A stretch of DNA of 64,000 nucleotides from Pseudomonas putida W15Oct28 (GCF_000708715.2 NZ_JENB01000032.1:1-64000); one strand, 5' to 3'; shown: positions 46,501-56,211, numbered from the stretch's first letter. Numbers and translations are program-made. Notes: generated by a model from the letters alone, not told the origin.

Positions 46501-49500
46501 CTGCCTGCGCCGGATACTGGCAGTGCACACCGTGAGCACGTCGCGCCGGTCAGCGAGCTGGAGTGTCAGTTGGCGGCTATCTGGGCACAGGTGCTCAGGG
46601 TCGAGGCCGTGGGCCTGAACGATGATTTCTTCGAACTGGGGGGCCATTCGCTGCTGGCAGTCCAGGTGATATCCCGGGTACGGCGGGAGCTCGACATCGA
46701 GGTGCCGCTGAAAGCCTTGTTCGAAGCCAGTGATCTGGCTGGGTTTGTTGCCCGGGTGAGCTTGGCTGAATCGGATGCTCTACCCGCACTGGTCAAGGTC
46801 GAACGGACCGGGCCGTTGGCGCTGTCCTATGCTCAGCAACGCCAGTGGTTCCTCTGGCAGCTCGAACCCTCAAGCCCTGCCTATAACATCCCTTCGGCTT
46901 TACGACTGAAGGGTGCACTTGATTTGGATGCCTTGGGCATGGCGCTTTCGAGGCTGGTTGAGCGGCATGAGTCGCTACGCACCACCTTCCGTCAGGACGG
47001 TGAGCAGGCTGTACAGGTGATTCACCCGCCTGTGCCGTGGGATCTTGTAATCGATACCGGGACTGAAGCAGATGTGCGCCAGTGGGTCGAAGCCGAAGCA
47101 GCTCTGCCGTTCGACCTGGAGCAGGGTCCGCTGCTGCGCGTTCGTTTGCTGCACCTGGCAGAGGACGATCATGTACTGGTGTTGACGCTGCACCATATCG
47201 TCTCCGACGGCCAGTCGATGCCGGTGCTGGTAGAAGAACTGGTCAAACTCTACCAAGGGGTCGAGCTGCCCGCACTTGCAATCCAGTACGCAGACTTTGC
47301 CGTTTGGCAGCGGCAATGGATGGACGCCGGTGAGCAGCAGCGGCAACTTGCGTACTGGCAGCAGCAGCTGGCTGGCGAACAGCCTGTCCTGGAACTGCCG
47401 TTGGACTACCCTCGCCCAGCGGTGCAGGACACTCAAGGTGCCGGAGTACCCATCGACCTGGGCGGTGATTTGAGTCAGCGGCTCAAGGTGTTGGCCCAGC
47501 AGCAGGGCGTGACAATCTTCCAGCTGTTGCTGGCCTCGTTCCAGGCGTTGCTGCAGCGCTATTCGGGGCAGCGCGACATCCGTGTAGGTGTGCCGATTGC
47601 GAACCGTACCCGGATCGAAACCGAGAGCCTGATCGGTTTCTTCATCAACACCTTGGTTTTCAAGGCGCAGTTCGTTGGCGAGTTGACCGTCGCTGGCCTG
47701 CTGCAGCAAACCAAGCGCACCGCCCTTGAGGCCCAGGCGCATCAGGACCTGCCTTTTGAACAGCTGGTCGAAGCGCTGCAGCCGGAGCGCAGCCTGAGTC
47801 ATTCACCGTTGTTCCAGGTCATGTTCAACCACCAGACGGAAGTGCGTGGTGATGTTCGTGAACTGCCAGACCTGCGGCTGGAACCTGTTGAATGGGACGG
47901 TGTGAACGCCAAATTCGACCTCACGCTGAGCACCTTTGATGGAGAACAAGGTATTCATGCCGGGTTCACTTACGCCACGGCGCTGTTCGATGAGGCGACC
48001 ATTGCGCGCATGGCCAGGCACTGGCGCAACCTGCTGGTGGCGATGGTCGCCGATGCCGGGCAGCGCGTAGCCCAACTGGCAATGCTTGATACCCGGGAGC
48101 AGCAGGACCTGGCCGCGAGCTGGCAGCGCGAAGGCGAAACGTTCCCCCGCGAGCGTTGCGTGCACCAACTGATCGCCACCCGGGCAGCGGCCACGCCAAA
48201 CGCGACGGCGCTGGTGTTCGCCGATCAGGTACTGACTTACGCTGAACTTGACCGCCGCGCCAACCAACTGGCCCATCGCTTGGAAGTTTCGGGCGTGGGC
48301 CCCGATGTACTGGTGGGCATTGCTGCCGAACGCAGCGTCGAGATGGTCGTGGGCCTGTTGGGCATTCTCAAGGCCGGTGGTGCCTACGTGCCGCTGGACC
48401 CGGAGTATCCCCGCGACCGCCTGGCCTACATGATCGAAGACTCGCGCATTTCCCTGCTTCTGACTCAGGCCCACCTGCGCGAGCAGTTGCCGGTGCCGAA
48501 ACAGGTCGAATGCTTGCTGCTGGAGTCAGCTGGAGAAGGCTACCCGGTCGAGGTGCCTACCAACCGGGTGATGCCGTCTAGCCTCGCCTACGTGATCTAC
48601 ACCTCCGGCTCCACGGGCCGCCCTAAAGGCGCTGCCGTGCGCCACGACAGCTTCGTCAACCTGCTGCAGTGGTTTGCTGCGACCTGCCAGATGTCCGAAG
48701 CCGACAAGGTGATGCTGGTCAGCTCGTACAGCTTTGACTTGACCCAAAAGAACCTCTACGCCGTGCTGTGCATGGGCGGCGAACTGCACCTGCCAGCCCC
48801 GGGCTACGACCCGCAAACCTTCCGCACCCTGATCGGCGAGCAGGGCATTACCGTGCTCAATTGCGCGCCGAGCGCCTTCCTGCCACTGCTGGAACCGCTG
48901 GATGGCCGCCTGGATTCTCTGCGCCACGTGCTGCTGGGCGGCGAGCCGGTCAAGAGCCAGGAGATGGCAGCCTGGCTGCGTCATCCGGGTAACCGGGCGA
49001 AGCTGCACAACAGCTACGGCCCCACCGAATGCACTGACGTGGTGATCGAGCACGTGCTTAAGGCCGAGCAGGTGCTGGCGAGCCCGAGCATGGCCACCGG
49101 TCTGCCGATCCCGGGTGCCAGCATCCAGTTGCTGGACGGCGAGGGCCAATGGGTCGCACCGGGGGCGCTGGGCGAGATCCACATCGCTGGCGGCTGCGTC
49201 GGTCAGGGCTACTGGCATCAGCCGGCGCTGACCGCGGAACGCTTCGTGCCGGATGAATTCGCCGACGGTGGCCGTTGCTACCGCACCGGCGACCTGGCGC
49301 GCTACACCGCTTCGGGCGTACTGGAGTACGCCGGGCGCCGTGACCATCAGGTGAAGATCCGTGGGCTGCGCATCGAACTGGGCGAGATCGAGGCCCAGGT
49401 CAAGGCGTGCGCCGGGGTCAAGGAAACCGTGGTGCTGGCGGTGGACGATGTGCTGGTGGCCTACGTGGTGCCGCAGCAGGTGGGCGCCGATCTGCGTGCC

Positions 49501-52500
49501 GAACTGAAGCAAGCGCTCAAGGGGCGCCTCCCGGATTACATGATTCCGACTTGCTGGATGCTGCTCGAGGCCATGCCCCTCAACCCCAACGGCAAGCTGG
49601 ACCGCAAGGCGTTGCCGGTGCCGGAGGCTGAGGTGCGGGGTTATGTGGCGCCGGTGACCGAATTGGAGCGGCAATTGGCGGCGATCTGGTCGCAGGTGCT
49701 GAAGGTCGAGCAGGTTGGCCTGGAAGACGACTTCTTTGCCTTGGGTGGACACTCACTGCTGGCCACCCAAGTGGTTGCCCGGGTGCGTCAGAACCTGGGG
49801 TTGCAGGTGCCGTTGCGGGCGCTTTTCGAGGCCAGTGATCTGGCAGGTTTCACCCACAAAGTGGCTGAAGGTCATACGGACACTGCGCCAGCGTTGCTGC
49901 CGGTGACGCGTGAGGGTGAGCTGGTGTTGTCCTATGCTCAGCAACGTCAGTGGTTCCTGTGGCAGCTGGAGCCGCAGACGGCGGCATACAACATTCCTGC
50001 AGCACTGCGCTTGAGAGGCGCGTTGGACCTGCCTGCCCTGCAGGCCAGTTTCGATAAACTGGTGGCGCGCCACGAGCCTTTGCGCACAACGTTCCGTCAG
50101 AACGCAGCGCAGACGCTACAGCGCATCCGTGCCGAGGCTCCGGTTGAAATCCTTGTTGAGCAAGGGCCTGTAGCTGAGGTGCGGTCATGGATCGAGCACG
50201 AAGCAAGTCGCGCTTTCGACCTGGAGCAGGGGCCGCTGCTGCGTGTGCGGCTGCTGCAACTGGCCGAGGACGATCATGTGCTGGTGGTGACGCTGCACCA
50301 CATTGTTGCCGACGGCCAGTCTATGCCTGTGCTGGTGGATGAACTGGTGCAGCTCTACCAGGGGGCCGAACTCCCGCCGCTTGCCATCCACCGTCCACGG
50401 CCAAGTGTGCAGGACACTCGCGGTGCGGCCTGGCCAGTTGCGCTGGATGCTGGCCTGAGCCGTTCGCTCAAAGCGCTGGCCCGCGAGCAGGGCGTGACCC
50501 TGGCGCAGCTGCTGCTGGCCTCCACCGTCAGCGGCCTGCTGACCCAGGTCAAGCGTACCGCCATCGAGGCTCAGGCCCATCAGGACTTGCCGTTCGAGCA
50601 ATTGGTCGAGGCGCTTTCTCCGGCGCGCAACCTCGGGATTTCACCGCTGTTCCAGGCATTATTCAACCATCAGACCGAAGTGCGTGGTGATGTCCGCGAA
50701 TTGCCGGGCCTGCGTGTGGAAGGCGTGGAGTGGGGCGTCGAGCCGGCCAAGTTCGACCTGAGTCTGAACACGTTCGATGGCGAGCAGGGTATTCATGCCG
50801 GCTTCAGCTACGCCACGGCGCTGTTCGATGAGGCAACCATCGCCCGCATGGCTCGTCACTGGCGCAATCTGCTGGTAGCGATGGTGGCCGATGCCGGGCA
50901 GCGAGTGATCGAACTGCCGATGCTGGAGCCAGTTGAGCAGAAGCTGTTGCTCGAGCAGTGGAACGATACCGCAGTCCCGTTCCCGGCCGAGCAGTGCATC
51001 CAGTCGTTGATCGAGGCTCAGGTTGCTCGCACCCCAGATGGCGCGGCCCTGGTCTTTGGCGAACAGTCGTTGACCTATGCTGCCTTGAACGCCCGCGCCA
51101 ACCAGCTGGCTCATCAACTGCGCGCCCTGGGCGTCGGCCCGGACGTGGTCGTCGGCATTGCTGCCGAGCGCAGCGTGGAAATGGTCGTGGGCCTGCTGGG
51201 CATCCTCAAGGCCGGCGGCGCCTATGTGCCGCTGGACCCGGAATACCCGCGTGACCGCCTGGCCTACATGATCGAAGACTCGGGCATCTCGCTGCTGCTG
51301 ACCCAAGGCCATCTGCGCGAGCAGTTGCCGGTACCGGGCAGCGTCGAATGCCTGCTGCTCGAATCGGCCGGCCAAGGCTACCCGCAAGACAATCCGGTCA
51401 ACCTGACCGTGCCTTCGAACCTGGCCTACGTGATCTACACCTCCGGCTCCACCGGCCGCCCGAAAGGCGCCGGCAACAGCCACCGCGCCCTGGTCAACCG
51501 CCTGCACTGGATGCAGAAGGCCTACGGCCTGGACGCCAGCGATACGGTGCTGCAGAAGACCCCGTTCAGCTTCGACGTGTCGGTGTGGGAATTCTTCTGG
51601 CCGCTGCTGACTGGTGCACGGCTGGCCGTCGCGCAACCGGGCGCCCACCGCGATCCGCAGCTGCTGGTGCAGACCATCCAGCAGTTCAAGGTCACCACGC
51701 TGCACTTCGTGCCGTCGATGCTCCAGGCCTTCATGGCCAGCGCCGAGGCGGACACCTGCAGCGGCTTGCGCCGTATCGTGTGCAGTGGCGAGGCCTTGCC
51801 CCATGAGCTGGCGCAGAGCGTGCTGGCGCGCCTGCCACAGGCCGGCCTGTACAACCTGTACGGCCCGACCGAGGCGGCGATCGACGTCACCCACTGGACC
51901 TGCACGGCAAGTGACCGCAGCGTGCCGATCGGCCTGCCGATCGACAACCTCAAGACGCACATCCTCGGCCAGGGCCTGAACCCGGTGCCGGTGGGTGTGA
52001 ACAGCGAGCTGTACTTGGGCGGCGTCGGCCTGGCCCGGGGTTATCAGGGGCGCCCGGCGCTGACCGCCGAACGCTTCGTACCGGACCCGTTCGGCCATGG
52101 CGAACGCCTGTACCGCACCGGCGACCTGGCCCGCTACCGCGCCGATGGCGCCATCGAGTACGCCGGCCGCCTGGACCATCAGGTGAAGATTCGTGGCCTG
52201 CGGATCGAGCTGGGCGAGATCGACGCGCGCACCCAGGAATACCCGGGTGTCCGCGAGTCGGTGGTGATCGACGTGGACGGCCCGTTGGGCAAGCAACTGA
52301 TCGGTTACGTGGTGCCGGTCACGCCTGGCGACGACCTGCGTGAAGGCCTGAAGGCGCACCTGAAAGCCGGCCTGCCGGACTACATGGTGCCGGCGCAGTG
52401 GGTGCTGCTGGAAGCGATGCCACTGAGCCCGAACGGCAAGCTGGAGCGCAAGGCGCTGCCCAAGCCGGAAGCGACCGAAAGCCAGAGTTACCGGGCTCCA

Positions 52501-53610
52501 CGCACTGTGATGGAAGGCGAGCTGGTGCAGTTGTGGGAGCAAGCCCTGGGGCTTGACCGAGTGGGTATCGATGACGACTTCTTCGCCTTGGGCGGCCACT
52601 CGATCCTGATGCTAGGCCTGTTGGAGCAGATCCGCGCCAAGGTCGAGCCGGGCTTGTCGGTTCATGAGTTCATGACCCACCCGACCATCAACCAGCAAGC
52701 GCACTTGTTGCGTGAACGCCGGCCGGGGCTGGCCTCGGCCCGTGTGCCCATGGGCGGTGCTGGCGTAGGCTTGCCCAAGCTGTTCTGCCTGCCTCCGGCG
52801 GGAGGCGTGGTGTTCGCCTACTACCCGTTGGCTCACAGGCTGTCCGGTCGTTACGAAGTCATTGGCTTGCTGCACCGCTCTATCGTGGAGGCCGGGTTCC
52901 GCTATGCGTCCTGGGATCAGATGGTCGATGGGTTCATGGACGAGATTCTGGCCGAGCAACCGCAGGGCCCTTATCACTTGATGGGATGGTCATCCGGTGG
53001 GTTGATCGCCATGGCAATCACCAACCGGCTCGAGGCACGTGGCGAGCGAGTCCAGTGGCTGGGCCTGGTGGACAGTGCGTTGCCGACCGGGTTTGCCGAT
53101 CTCTACCAGCAAAGCGATAGCAGCCAGGCTGCGGCCCCGGCCGACAGCGAGTTCGCCGAATTGGCCGCTGTGATCAAAGGCTTCTTCCCGACACTTGATG
53201 ACGAGGAGTTGCTGGCACGCTGGGAGGCGGCTCAAGCGGCTGGGCCTGGTGTCGACCGTGTCGATCATGTGCTTGAGCAGTTGGCCAGCTCCCAAGGTGT
53301 ACCGTCCGAGCGCTTCAAGCAATTGTATGACGTGCAGAAGCGCGCTGCGGAGATGGCCATTGGTTTCGATGTCTTCCGTCAAGTGCTGGAGCTTCAGGAA
53401 AATGCCCGGATCTTGCCGCTTTGCGCACAGCCTTGCTGCTGGTGGTCTTCGCTGACATTTGTGCCAGGGCCTGGGCTGCAGCAGCGTTTCGATGCACTGT
53501 TGACCCAGGCTGGCAGCATGAGCACACAGATGCTTGCGGTCAGCCATGAGTGGATTGCTCGTAGCCCTGAGTTCCTGGATGACCTGGAGGCTGAGCTTAC
53601 TTCGCGTTGA
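43516..53610 (+). CDS. Pyoverdine peptide NRPS 5 (C-A-T-C-A-T-C-A-T-TE), terminating synthetase
   Basis: The 3364-residue synthetase starts with GTG at 43516 and has three modules and a final thioesterase. Module 1: HHIVSDG at 170, TSGSTGRPKG at 646, pocket D-G-E-D-H-G-T-V-T (acidic residues suggest a basic substrate such as Lys), T at 1038. Module 2: HHIVSDG at 1226, TSGSTGRPKG at 1696, pocket D-L-K-N-L-G-S-D-V (unassigned, same as in NRPS 3), T at 2073. Module 3: HHIVADG at 2261, TSGSTGRPKG at 2642, pocket D-V-W-H-V-S-L-I-D (Ser), T at 3022. The thioesterase has GWSSG at 3157-3161 with Ser3159 as nucleophile and should release the peptide. Oddity: the third C domain lacks 40 residues at 50390 and a further 49 at 50523, both in frame, compared with the intact domain at 33.1-34.3 kb. 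It is unlikely to work as written. Confidence 0.9.
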   Translation: MQALLDSVRTLSPKERQALAALLKRKGINLYGVTPVLPRKPDETTTLSYAQQRLWFLWQLEPQSTAYNLSTVLRLTGQLDLSALEQAFRTVIGRHEILRTRFVETAAGVEQQVSAQVDFRLATELIQASSLQAMIGSKLGHRFDLAKGDLLQANVLRLAEDDHVLVLVQHHIVSDGWSMAIMVEELVQAYEAFSQGAIPALPNMAIQYADYAIWQRNWMEAGEQERQLAYWQQTLGGEQPVLELPLDRPRPAVQNFAGARQVLELDSEVTGQLRMLARGSGVTMFMLLLASFQALLHRYSGQSDIRVGVPTANRSRVETERLIGFFVNTQVLKSTFTGESSVAGLLAEVKKSVLEAQAHQDLPFEQLVEALQPERSMSHTPLFQVMFNHQAAMLGQGRELPGLRVDNVESEGQAAQFDLSLDTFEQGDRLTACLSYATALFDAVTAERFLRHWRNLLTAMAQAPRARVAELPIMGEEEQGQILRRLDQRDRIALEHEPVQARIERQAARQPDAVALICEGAQLTYAELNRQANRLAHRLRAVGVGPDVLVGLAAERSLAMVVGLLGVLKAGGAYVPLDPDYPADRLGYMIEDSGIRLMLAQAHLEHRLVLPEGLKCLYLEDAGAGQPEDDPEDVGCGTSLAYVMYTSGSTGRPKGVAIDRQSLATHAQVFAGFAGLVESDRVLQFSTLNFDGFVEQLYPALTVGASVVIRGPSIWDSETFYRQLIELDISFVDLTTAYWFMLVNDFAAVGPRPYGRLRQLHIGGEAMPPEGADAWRRAGLGHVRLLNTYGPTEATVTATQFNCQPLVEGAVVPATMVPIGETLAGRTIYILDDEGQMTLPGARGELMIGGDLLARGYFQRAALTAERFIPDPFAGDGGRLYRTGDLARHGRAGELTYAGRIDHQVKVRGFRIELGEIEAQIQALKGVREVLVLAVDGPLGKQLVAYVVPAVPGEDPRAALRSALKESLPDYMVPSFWMLMDAMPMSPNGKLDRKALPAPDTGSAHREHVAPVSELECQLAAIWAQVLRVEAVGLNDDFFELGGHSLLAVQVISRVRRELDIEVPLKALFEASDLAGFVARVSLAESDALPALVKVERTGPLALSYAQQRQWFLWQLEPSSPAYNIPSALRLKGALDLDALGMALSRLVERHESLRTTFRQDGEQAVQVIHPPVPWDLVIDTGTEADVRQWVEAEAALPFDLEQGPLLRVRLLHLAEDDHVLVLTLHHIVSDGQSMPVLVEELVKLYQGVELPALAIQYADFAVWQRQWMDAGEQQRQLAYWQQQLAGEQPVLELPLDYPRPAVQDTQGAGVPIDLGGDLSQRLKVLAQQQGVTIFQLLLASFQALLQRYSGQRDIRVGVPIANRTRIETESLIGFFINTLVFKAQFVGELTVAGLLQQTKRTALEAQAHQDLPFEQLVEALQPERSLSHSPLFQVMFNHQTEVRGDVRELPDLRLEPVEWDGVNAKFDLTLSTFDGEQGIHAGFTYATALFDEATIARMARHWRNLLVAMVADAGQRVAQLAMLDTREQQDLAASWQREGETFPRERCVHQLIATRAAATPNATALVFADQVLTYAELDRRANQLAHRLEVSGVGPDVLVGIAAERSVEMVVGLLGILKAGGAYVPLDPEYPRDRLAYMIEDSRISLLLTQAHLREQLPVPKQVECLLLESAGEGYPVEVPTNRVMPSSLAYVIYTSGSTGRPKGAAVRHDSFVNLLQWFAATCQMSEADKVMLVSSYSFDLTQKNLYAVLCMGGELHLPAPGYDPQTFRTLIGEQGITVLNCAPSAFLPLLEPLDGRLDSLRHVLLGGEPVKSQEMAAWLRHPGNRAKLHNSYGPTECTDVVIEHVLKAEQVLASPSMATGLPIPGASIQLLDGEGQWVAPGALGEIHIAGGCVGQGYWHQPALTAERFVPDEFADGGRCYRTGDLARYTASGVLEYAGRRDHQVKIRGLRIELGEIEAQVKACAGVKETVVLAVDDVLVAYVVPQQVGADLRAELKQALKGRLPDYMIPTCWMLLEAMPLNPNGKLDRKALPVPEAEVRGYVAPVTELERQLAAIWSQVLKVEQVGLEDDFFALGGHSLLATQVVARVRQNLGLQVPLRALFEASDLAGFTHKVAEGHTDTAPALLPVTREGELVLSYAQQRQWFLWQLEPQTAAYNIPAALRLRGALDLPALQASFDKLVARHEPLRTTFRQNAAQTLQRIRAEAPVEILVEQGPVAEVRSWIEHEASRAFDLEQGPLLRVRLLQLAEDDHVLVVTLHHIVADGQSMPVLVDELVQLYQGAELPPLAIHRPRPSVQDTRGAAWPVALDAGLSRSLKALAREQGVTLAQLLLASTVSGLLTQVKRTAIEAQAHQDLPFEQLVEALSPARNLGISPLFQALFNHQTEVRGDVRELPGLRVEGVEWGVEPAKFDLSLNTFDGEQGIHAGFSYATALFDEATIARMARHWRNLLVAMVADAGQRVIELPMLEPVEQKLLLEQWNDTAVPFPAEQCIQSLIEAQVARTPDGAALVFGEQSLTYAALNARANQLAHQLRALGVGPDVVVGIAAERSVEMVVGLLGILKAGGAYVPLDPEYPRDRLAYMIEDSGISLLLTQGHLREQLPVPGSVECLLLESAGQGYPQDNPVNLTVPSNLAYVIYTSGSTGRPKGAGNSHRALVNRLHWMQKAYGLDASDTVLQKTPFSFDVSVWEFFWPLLTGARLAVAQPGAHRDPQLLVQTIQQFKVTTLHFVPSMLQAFMASAEADTCSGLRRIVCSGEALPHELAQSVLARLPQAGLYNLYGPTEAAIDVTHWTCTASDRSVPIGLPIDNLKTHILGQGLNPVPVGVNSELYLGGVGLARGYQGRPALTAERFVPDPFGHGERLYRTGDLARYRADGAIEYAGRLDHQVKIRGLRIELGEIDARTQEYPGVRESVVIDVDGPLGKQLIGYVVPVTPGDDLREGLKAHLKAGLPDYMVPAQWVLLEAMPLSPNGKLERKALPKPEATESQSYRAPRTVMEGELVQLWEQALGLDRVGIDDDFFALGGHSILMLGLLEQIRAKVEPGLSVHEFMTHPTINQQAHLLRERRPGLASARVPMGGAGVGLPKLFCLPPAGGVVFAYYPLAHRLSGRYEVIGLLHRSIVEAGFRYASWDQMVDGFMDEILAEQPQGPYHLMGWSSGGLIAMAITNRLEARGERVQWLGLVDSALPTGFADLYQQSDSSQAAAPADSEFAELAAVIKGFFPTLDDEELLARWEAAQAAGPGVDRVDHVLEQLASSQGVPSERFKQLYDVQKRAAEMAIGFDVFRQVLELQENARILPLCAQPCCWWSSLTFVPGPGLQQRFDALLTQAGSMSTQMLAVSHEWIARSPEFLDDLEAELTSR
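48121..49288 (+). repeat. Duplicated adenylation domain with unassigned pocket, copy B
   Basis: Partner of 34331-35498. This copy is followed by a complete A-domain C-terminus (49289-49494 and onward), so it is the reference for what is missing in copy A. Confidence 0.85.
50956..52400 (+). repeat. Duplicated Ser adenylation domain, copy B (complete)
   Basis: Complete partner of 41843-43147, including the core A3 loop that is missing in copy A. The A10 motif follows directly in this gene. Confidence 0.85.
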
Positions 53611-53620
53611 GGGTGGGCAA

Positions 53621-53651
53621 GTGAAGAGGCCGGTTCGCCGGCCTTTTTCAC
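53621..53651 (+). terminator. Terminator after the last NRPS gene
   Basis: AGGCCGG-TTCG-CCGGCCT (53627-53644) is a stable stem with a TTCG tetraloop, followed by five T residues. The outer GTGAA and TTCAC can extend the stem. It lies 10 bases after the NRPS stop. Confidence 0.9.
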
Positions 53652-53668
53652 TCCGGCTGGGAAGAGAT

Positions 53669-53705
53669 AAAAAAAAGCCCGGAGAAACGTGAATTTCGTC
53701 CGGGC
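53669..53705 (-). terminator. Terminator of fpvA
   Basis: On the minus strand GCCCGG...CCGGGC (53705 to 53677), with inner pairing GAAA/TTTC, is followed by eight T residues (53676-53669). It lies about 20 bases after the fpvA stop and, with the plus-strand terminator next to it, separates the two convergent operons. Confidence 0.9.
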
Positions 53706-53724
53706 CTGGAGAGTGCGGGGAGGA

Positions 53725-56130
53725 TCAGAAGCTTCCGCGCAAGGTCACAGTGTAGTTGCGCGGCGTACCGTAGAGGCGTCCACCTTGGTCTTCGTAGTAG
53801 TAACGATCGAAGATGTTGTTGGCATTGAGCTGGACATTCCAGTGGTCGTCAAGCTGGTAGCGGGCGAAAGTATTCCATACCGCGTAACCACTCTGTGCGT
53901 AGCTGTAAGCGCCGCTGAGATAGTAGGTGTCGCTTTGAGCCGTCATGCCACCGCCGATGGTCAAGCGCTCCAAGGGGCCTGCAAACTGGTAGCTGGTGTA
54001 GGCGCGGAAGAGATGCCTGGGCGTCGAATCGCTGAAGTTACCGCCGGCGTTACTGACGTCTTTGACATAGACCTGGCGATTGTAGGTGTAGCCAACATTG
54101 GCCTGCCAGCGATCGAGGATCTCGCCGCTTACTTGCATTTCGATACCTTTGCTCTCGACTTCGCCACCCTCTGTGTAGCAGATGGTCAGCGCGCCTGTAC
54201 ACAGGTTGGAGTCGAGCCTCTGACCTCGATCCTTCTGGCGGGTGTAGAAGACTGCAAGCGAGGTGTTGAGGCGACCCTCGAACATCTCGCCCTTGATCCC
54301 CGCTTCGTAGTTGTAGCCGGTAGTGGGTTTAAGCGCACCACCGGTTGCACTCTTGTAGTTGTACTGCGGGTTGAAGATGTCGGTATAGCTGGTGTAGAGG
54401 GTCCAGTCAGGCGTCAGGTCATACAACAGCGCCGCGTATGGGGTGACCTGGCCATGTTCTTGTGCAGTGGTCTTCGTGGTGCCGAAAATATTGTCGTAGC
54501 TGTATTCGCTTACACGGCCGCCCAAGATCAGATGCAGTGGTTCGGCCAGCTGCAGGTTAATGTTACCGTAGACCCCCTTGTTGATCGTCTCGTTGTTGGC
54601 GGGTGACATGTTGATGCTGGTAGGTTTGGGTACGTTGACGTTGAGGTCGTTCAGATTGATCGGAAAGGCGGTACCATACCCTTGGGCGGAGTTCTCACTC
54701 GACTTAAGGTAGTTGGCACCGATGACCAACCGGTGTTCCAGGCCGAAGGATTCGAAGTTTCCAGTCAGGTTCGCATCCACGCCGGTGGCGCGAATGTTGT
54801 TCCAACTGTAATAGGGGGTCAGGCGTGCCCCGGTCATTGTTGAGGGATCTACCGAACCCAAAACCCATACGGTTTCGGTGTCGTTCTTGATCTGGAGATG
54901 ATTGACACCGACCTTGCCGTGCCAGTTTTCGTTGAAGTCGTGGTTCATATCCACGAAGTATTCATAGGTTTCGTCCAATTGGCGGGCCCAGTCGGGTGCC
55001 AGGGTCGTGGAGCGCGACAGGTGCAGGTTCGTACCGTTGTTCGACCCTGGCAAGTTTCCTGCCCAGATTCGCGGTTGCCAGGCACGCTGATAGCGCATGC
55101 CTGCGGCAATCCTTGTGTCATCGGTCAGGGCAAAGTCCAATACCCCGTAGAAGAACGGCATTTCCGAGTGGGTACCGTCGTAGAAGTAGTCCTTGCTCTG
55201 GTATGAGAGCACGGTACGGCCGCGCAGGCGCTTGTCATCGCTCAGCGGACCACTGACATCAAGTTCGGTGTGGTAGTCATCCCAGGATCCAGCTTGTGCT
55301 GCCATGTTCAGGCGGAAGTCGTCAGTGGGGCGTTTACGCACAAGGTTGACGGTGCCGCTAGGGTCGCCTGCACCGATCAGCATACCTGCTGCGCCTCGCA
55401 GCACTTCAACGTGGTCGTACATGGCCATGTCAGATTGCTTACCGAAGCCGCCCTTGGCCCAGTAACCCATTGGGATACCGTCGTACTGGTAGTTGCGAAT
55501 TTCAAAGCCGCGCGACAGGAAAACATGGTTGCCAGCGTTGGTGACCGACTTGCTGATCCCCGGTGTTTCCATCATCGCTTCGTCAACGGTCTTGACGTTC
55601 TGATCCTGCATCTGCTGACGCGTGATCACGGACACGGACTGAGGAATGTCCTTGAGCCGGGTATTACCCTTAAGCATCGAGGCGGTGCCGGTGGTGTAGG
55701 AGCCAGTGCCTTCGGTGGTGCCGCCCAGGCCCGAGCTGGTTACCGTCGTCGCACCGAGCTCCATTGCACTGTACTCGGCCGGCGGTGAAAGTGTCAGCAC
55801 GTTGCCCTGCAGGCTGTAGCGCACTTTGGCGCCTCGTAGCAGCTGGGCGATCGCCTGCTCTGCACTCAGGCTACCCTTTACCTGAGTGCTTTTTTGGCCC
55901 TCCACCACGCCCGGGCTGTACAGCACTTCGACATTCGCCTGCCTTCCGAATTCGCGCAACGCCGAAGCCAGTGGCTGGGCGGGAATGTCGAAAGCGATGT
56001 CCTGCGCCTGGACCGTCACGGCGGGCAGCATCATGGCAAGGCCCGCAGCGGCCAGCAGGCGAGGTTTGCGCACCGAGTGACGTATCAGCAAGGCCCGGGC
56101 GAGGGGGGTCAATCCGTGGAGGGATGGCAT
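53725..56130 (-). CDS. fpvA: TonB-dependent ferric-pyoverdine receptor
   Basis: The 801-residue outer-membrane receptor has a signal peptide (about 1-42, cut after TVQA), an N-terminal STN signalling domain (about 45-117), a plug domain (about 140-260) and a beta-barrel ending in Phe (TVTLRGSF). The STN domain is typical of receptors that talk to an anti-sigma factor, as FpvA does with FpvR to free PvdS and FpvI. Size and context between the NRPS genes and pvdE fit FpvA, the cognate receptor of the pyoverdine made here. It has its own terminator. Only a weak iron-starvation-box-like site lies upstream, so an FpvI-type promoter is possible. Confidence 0.93.
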   Translation of the reverse strand: MPSLHGLTPLARALLIRHSVRKPRLLAAAGLAMMLPAVTVQAQDIAFDIPAQPLASALREFGRQANVEVLYSPGVVEGQKSTQVKGSLSAEQAIAQLLRGAKVRYSLQGNVLTLSPPAEYSAMELGATTVTSSGLGGTTEGTGSYTTGTASMLKGNTRLKDIPQSVSVITRQQMQDQNVKTVDEAMMETPGISKSVTNAGNHVFLSRGFEIRNYQYDGIPMGYWAKGGFGKQSDMAMYDHVEVLRGAAGMLIGAGDPSGTVNLVRKRPTDDFRLNMAAQAGSWDDYHTELDVSGPLSDDKRLRGRTVLSYQSKDYFYDGTHSEMPFFYGVLDFALTDDTRIAAGMRYQRAWQPRIWAGNLPGSNNGTNLHLSRSTTLAPDWARQLDETYEYFVDMNHDFNENWHGKVGVNHLQIKNDTETVWVLGSVDPSTMTGARLTPYYSWNNIRATGVDANLTGNFESFGLEHRLVIGANYLKSSENSAQGYGTAFPINLNDLNVNVPKPTSINMSPANNETINKGVYGNINLQLAEPLHLILGGRVSEYSYDNIFGTTKTTAQEHGQVTPYAALLYDLTPDWTLYTSYTDIFNPQYNYKSATGGALKPTTGYNYEAGIKGEMFEGRLNTSLAVFYTRQKDRGQRLDSNLCTGALTICYTEGGEVESKGIEMQVSGEILDRWQANVGYTYNRQVYVKDVSNAGGNFSDSTPRHLFRAYTSYQFAGPLERLTIGGGMTAQSDTYYLSGAYSYAQSGYAVWNTFARYQLDDHWNVQLNANNIFDRYYYEDQGGRLYGTPRNYTVTLRGSF

Positions 56131-56211
56131 GGATGCTCTCTTTGATCGTGTTGTGTCGACATTAAATTAATTATCGCGCGGGCACCCCCAATGATGCCCC
56201 GCAGTCATTGA

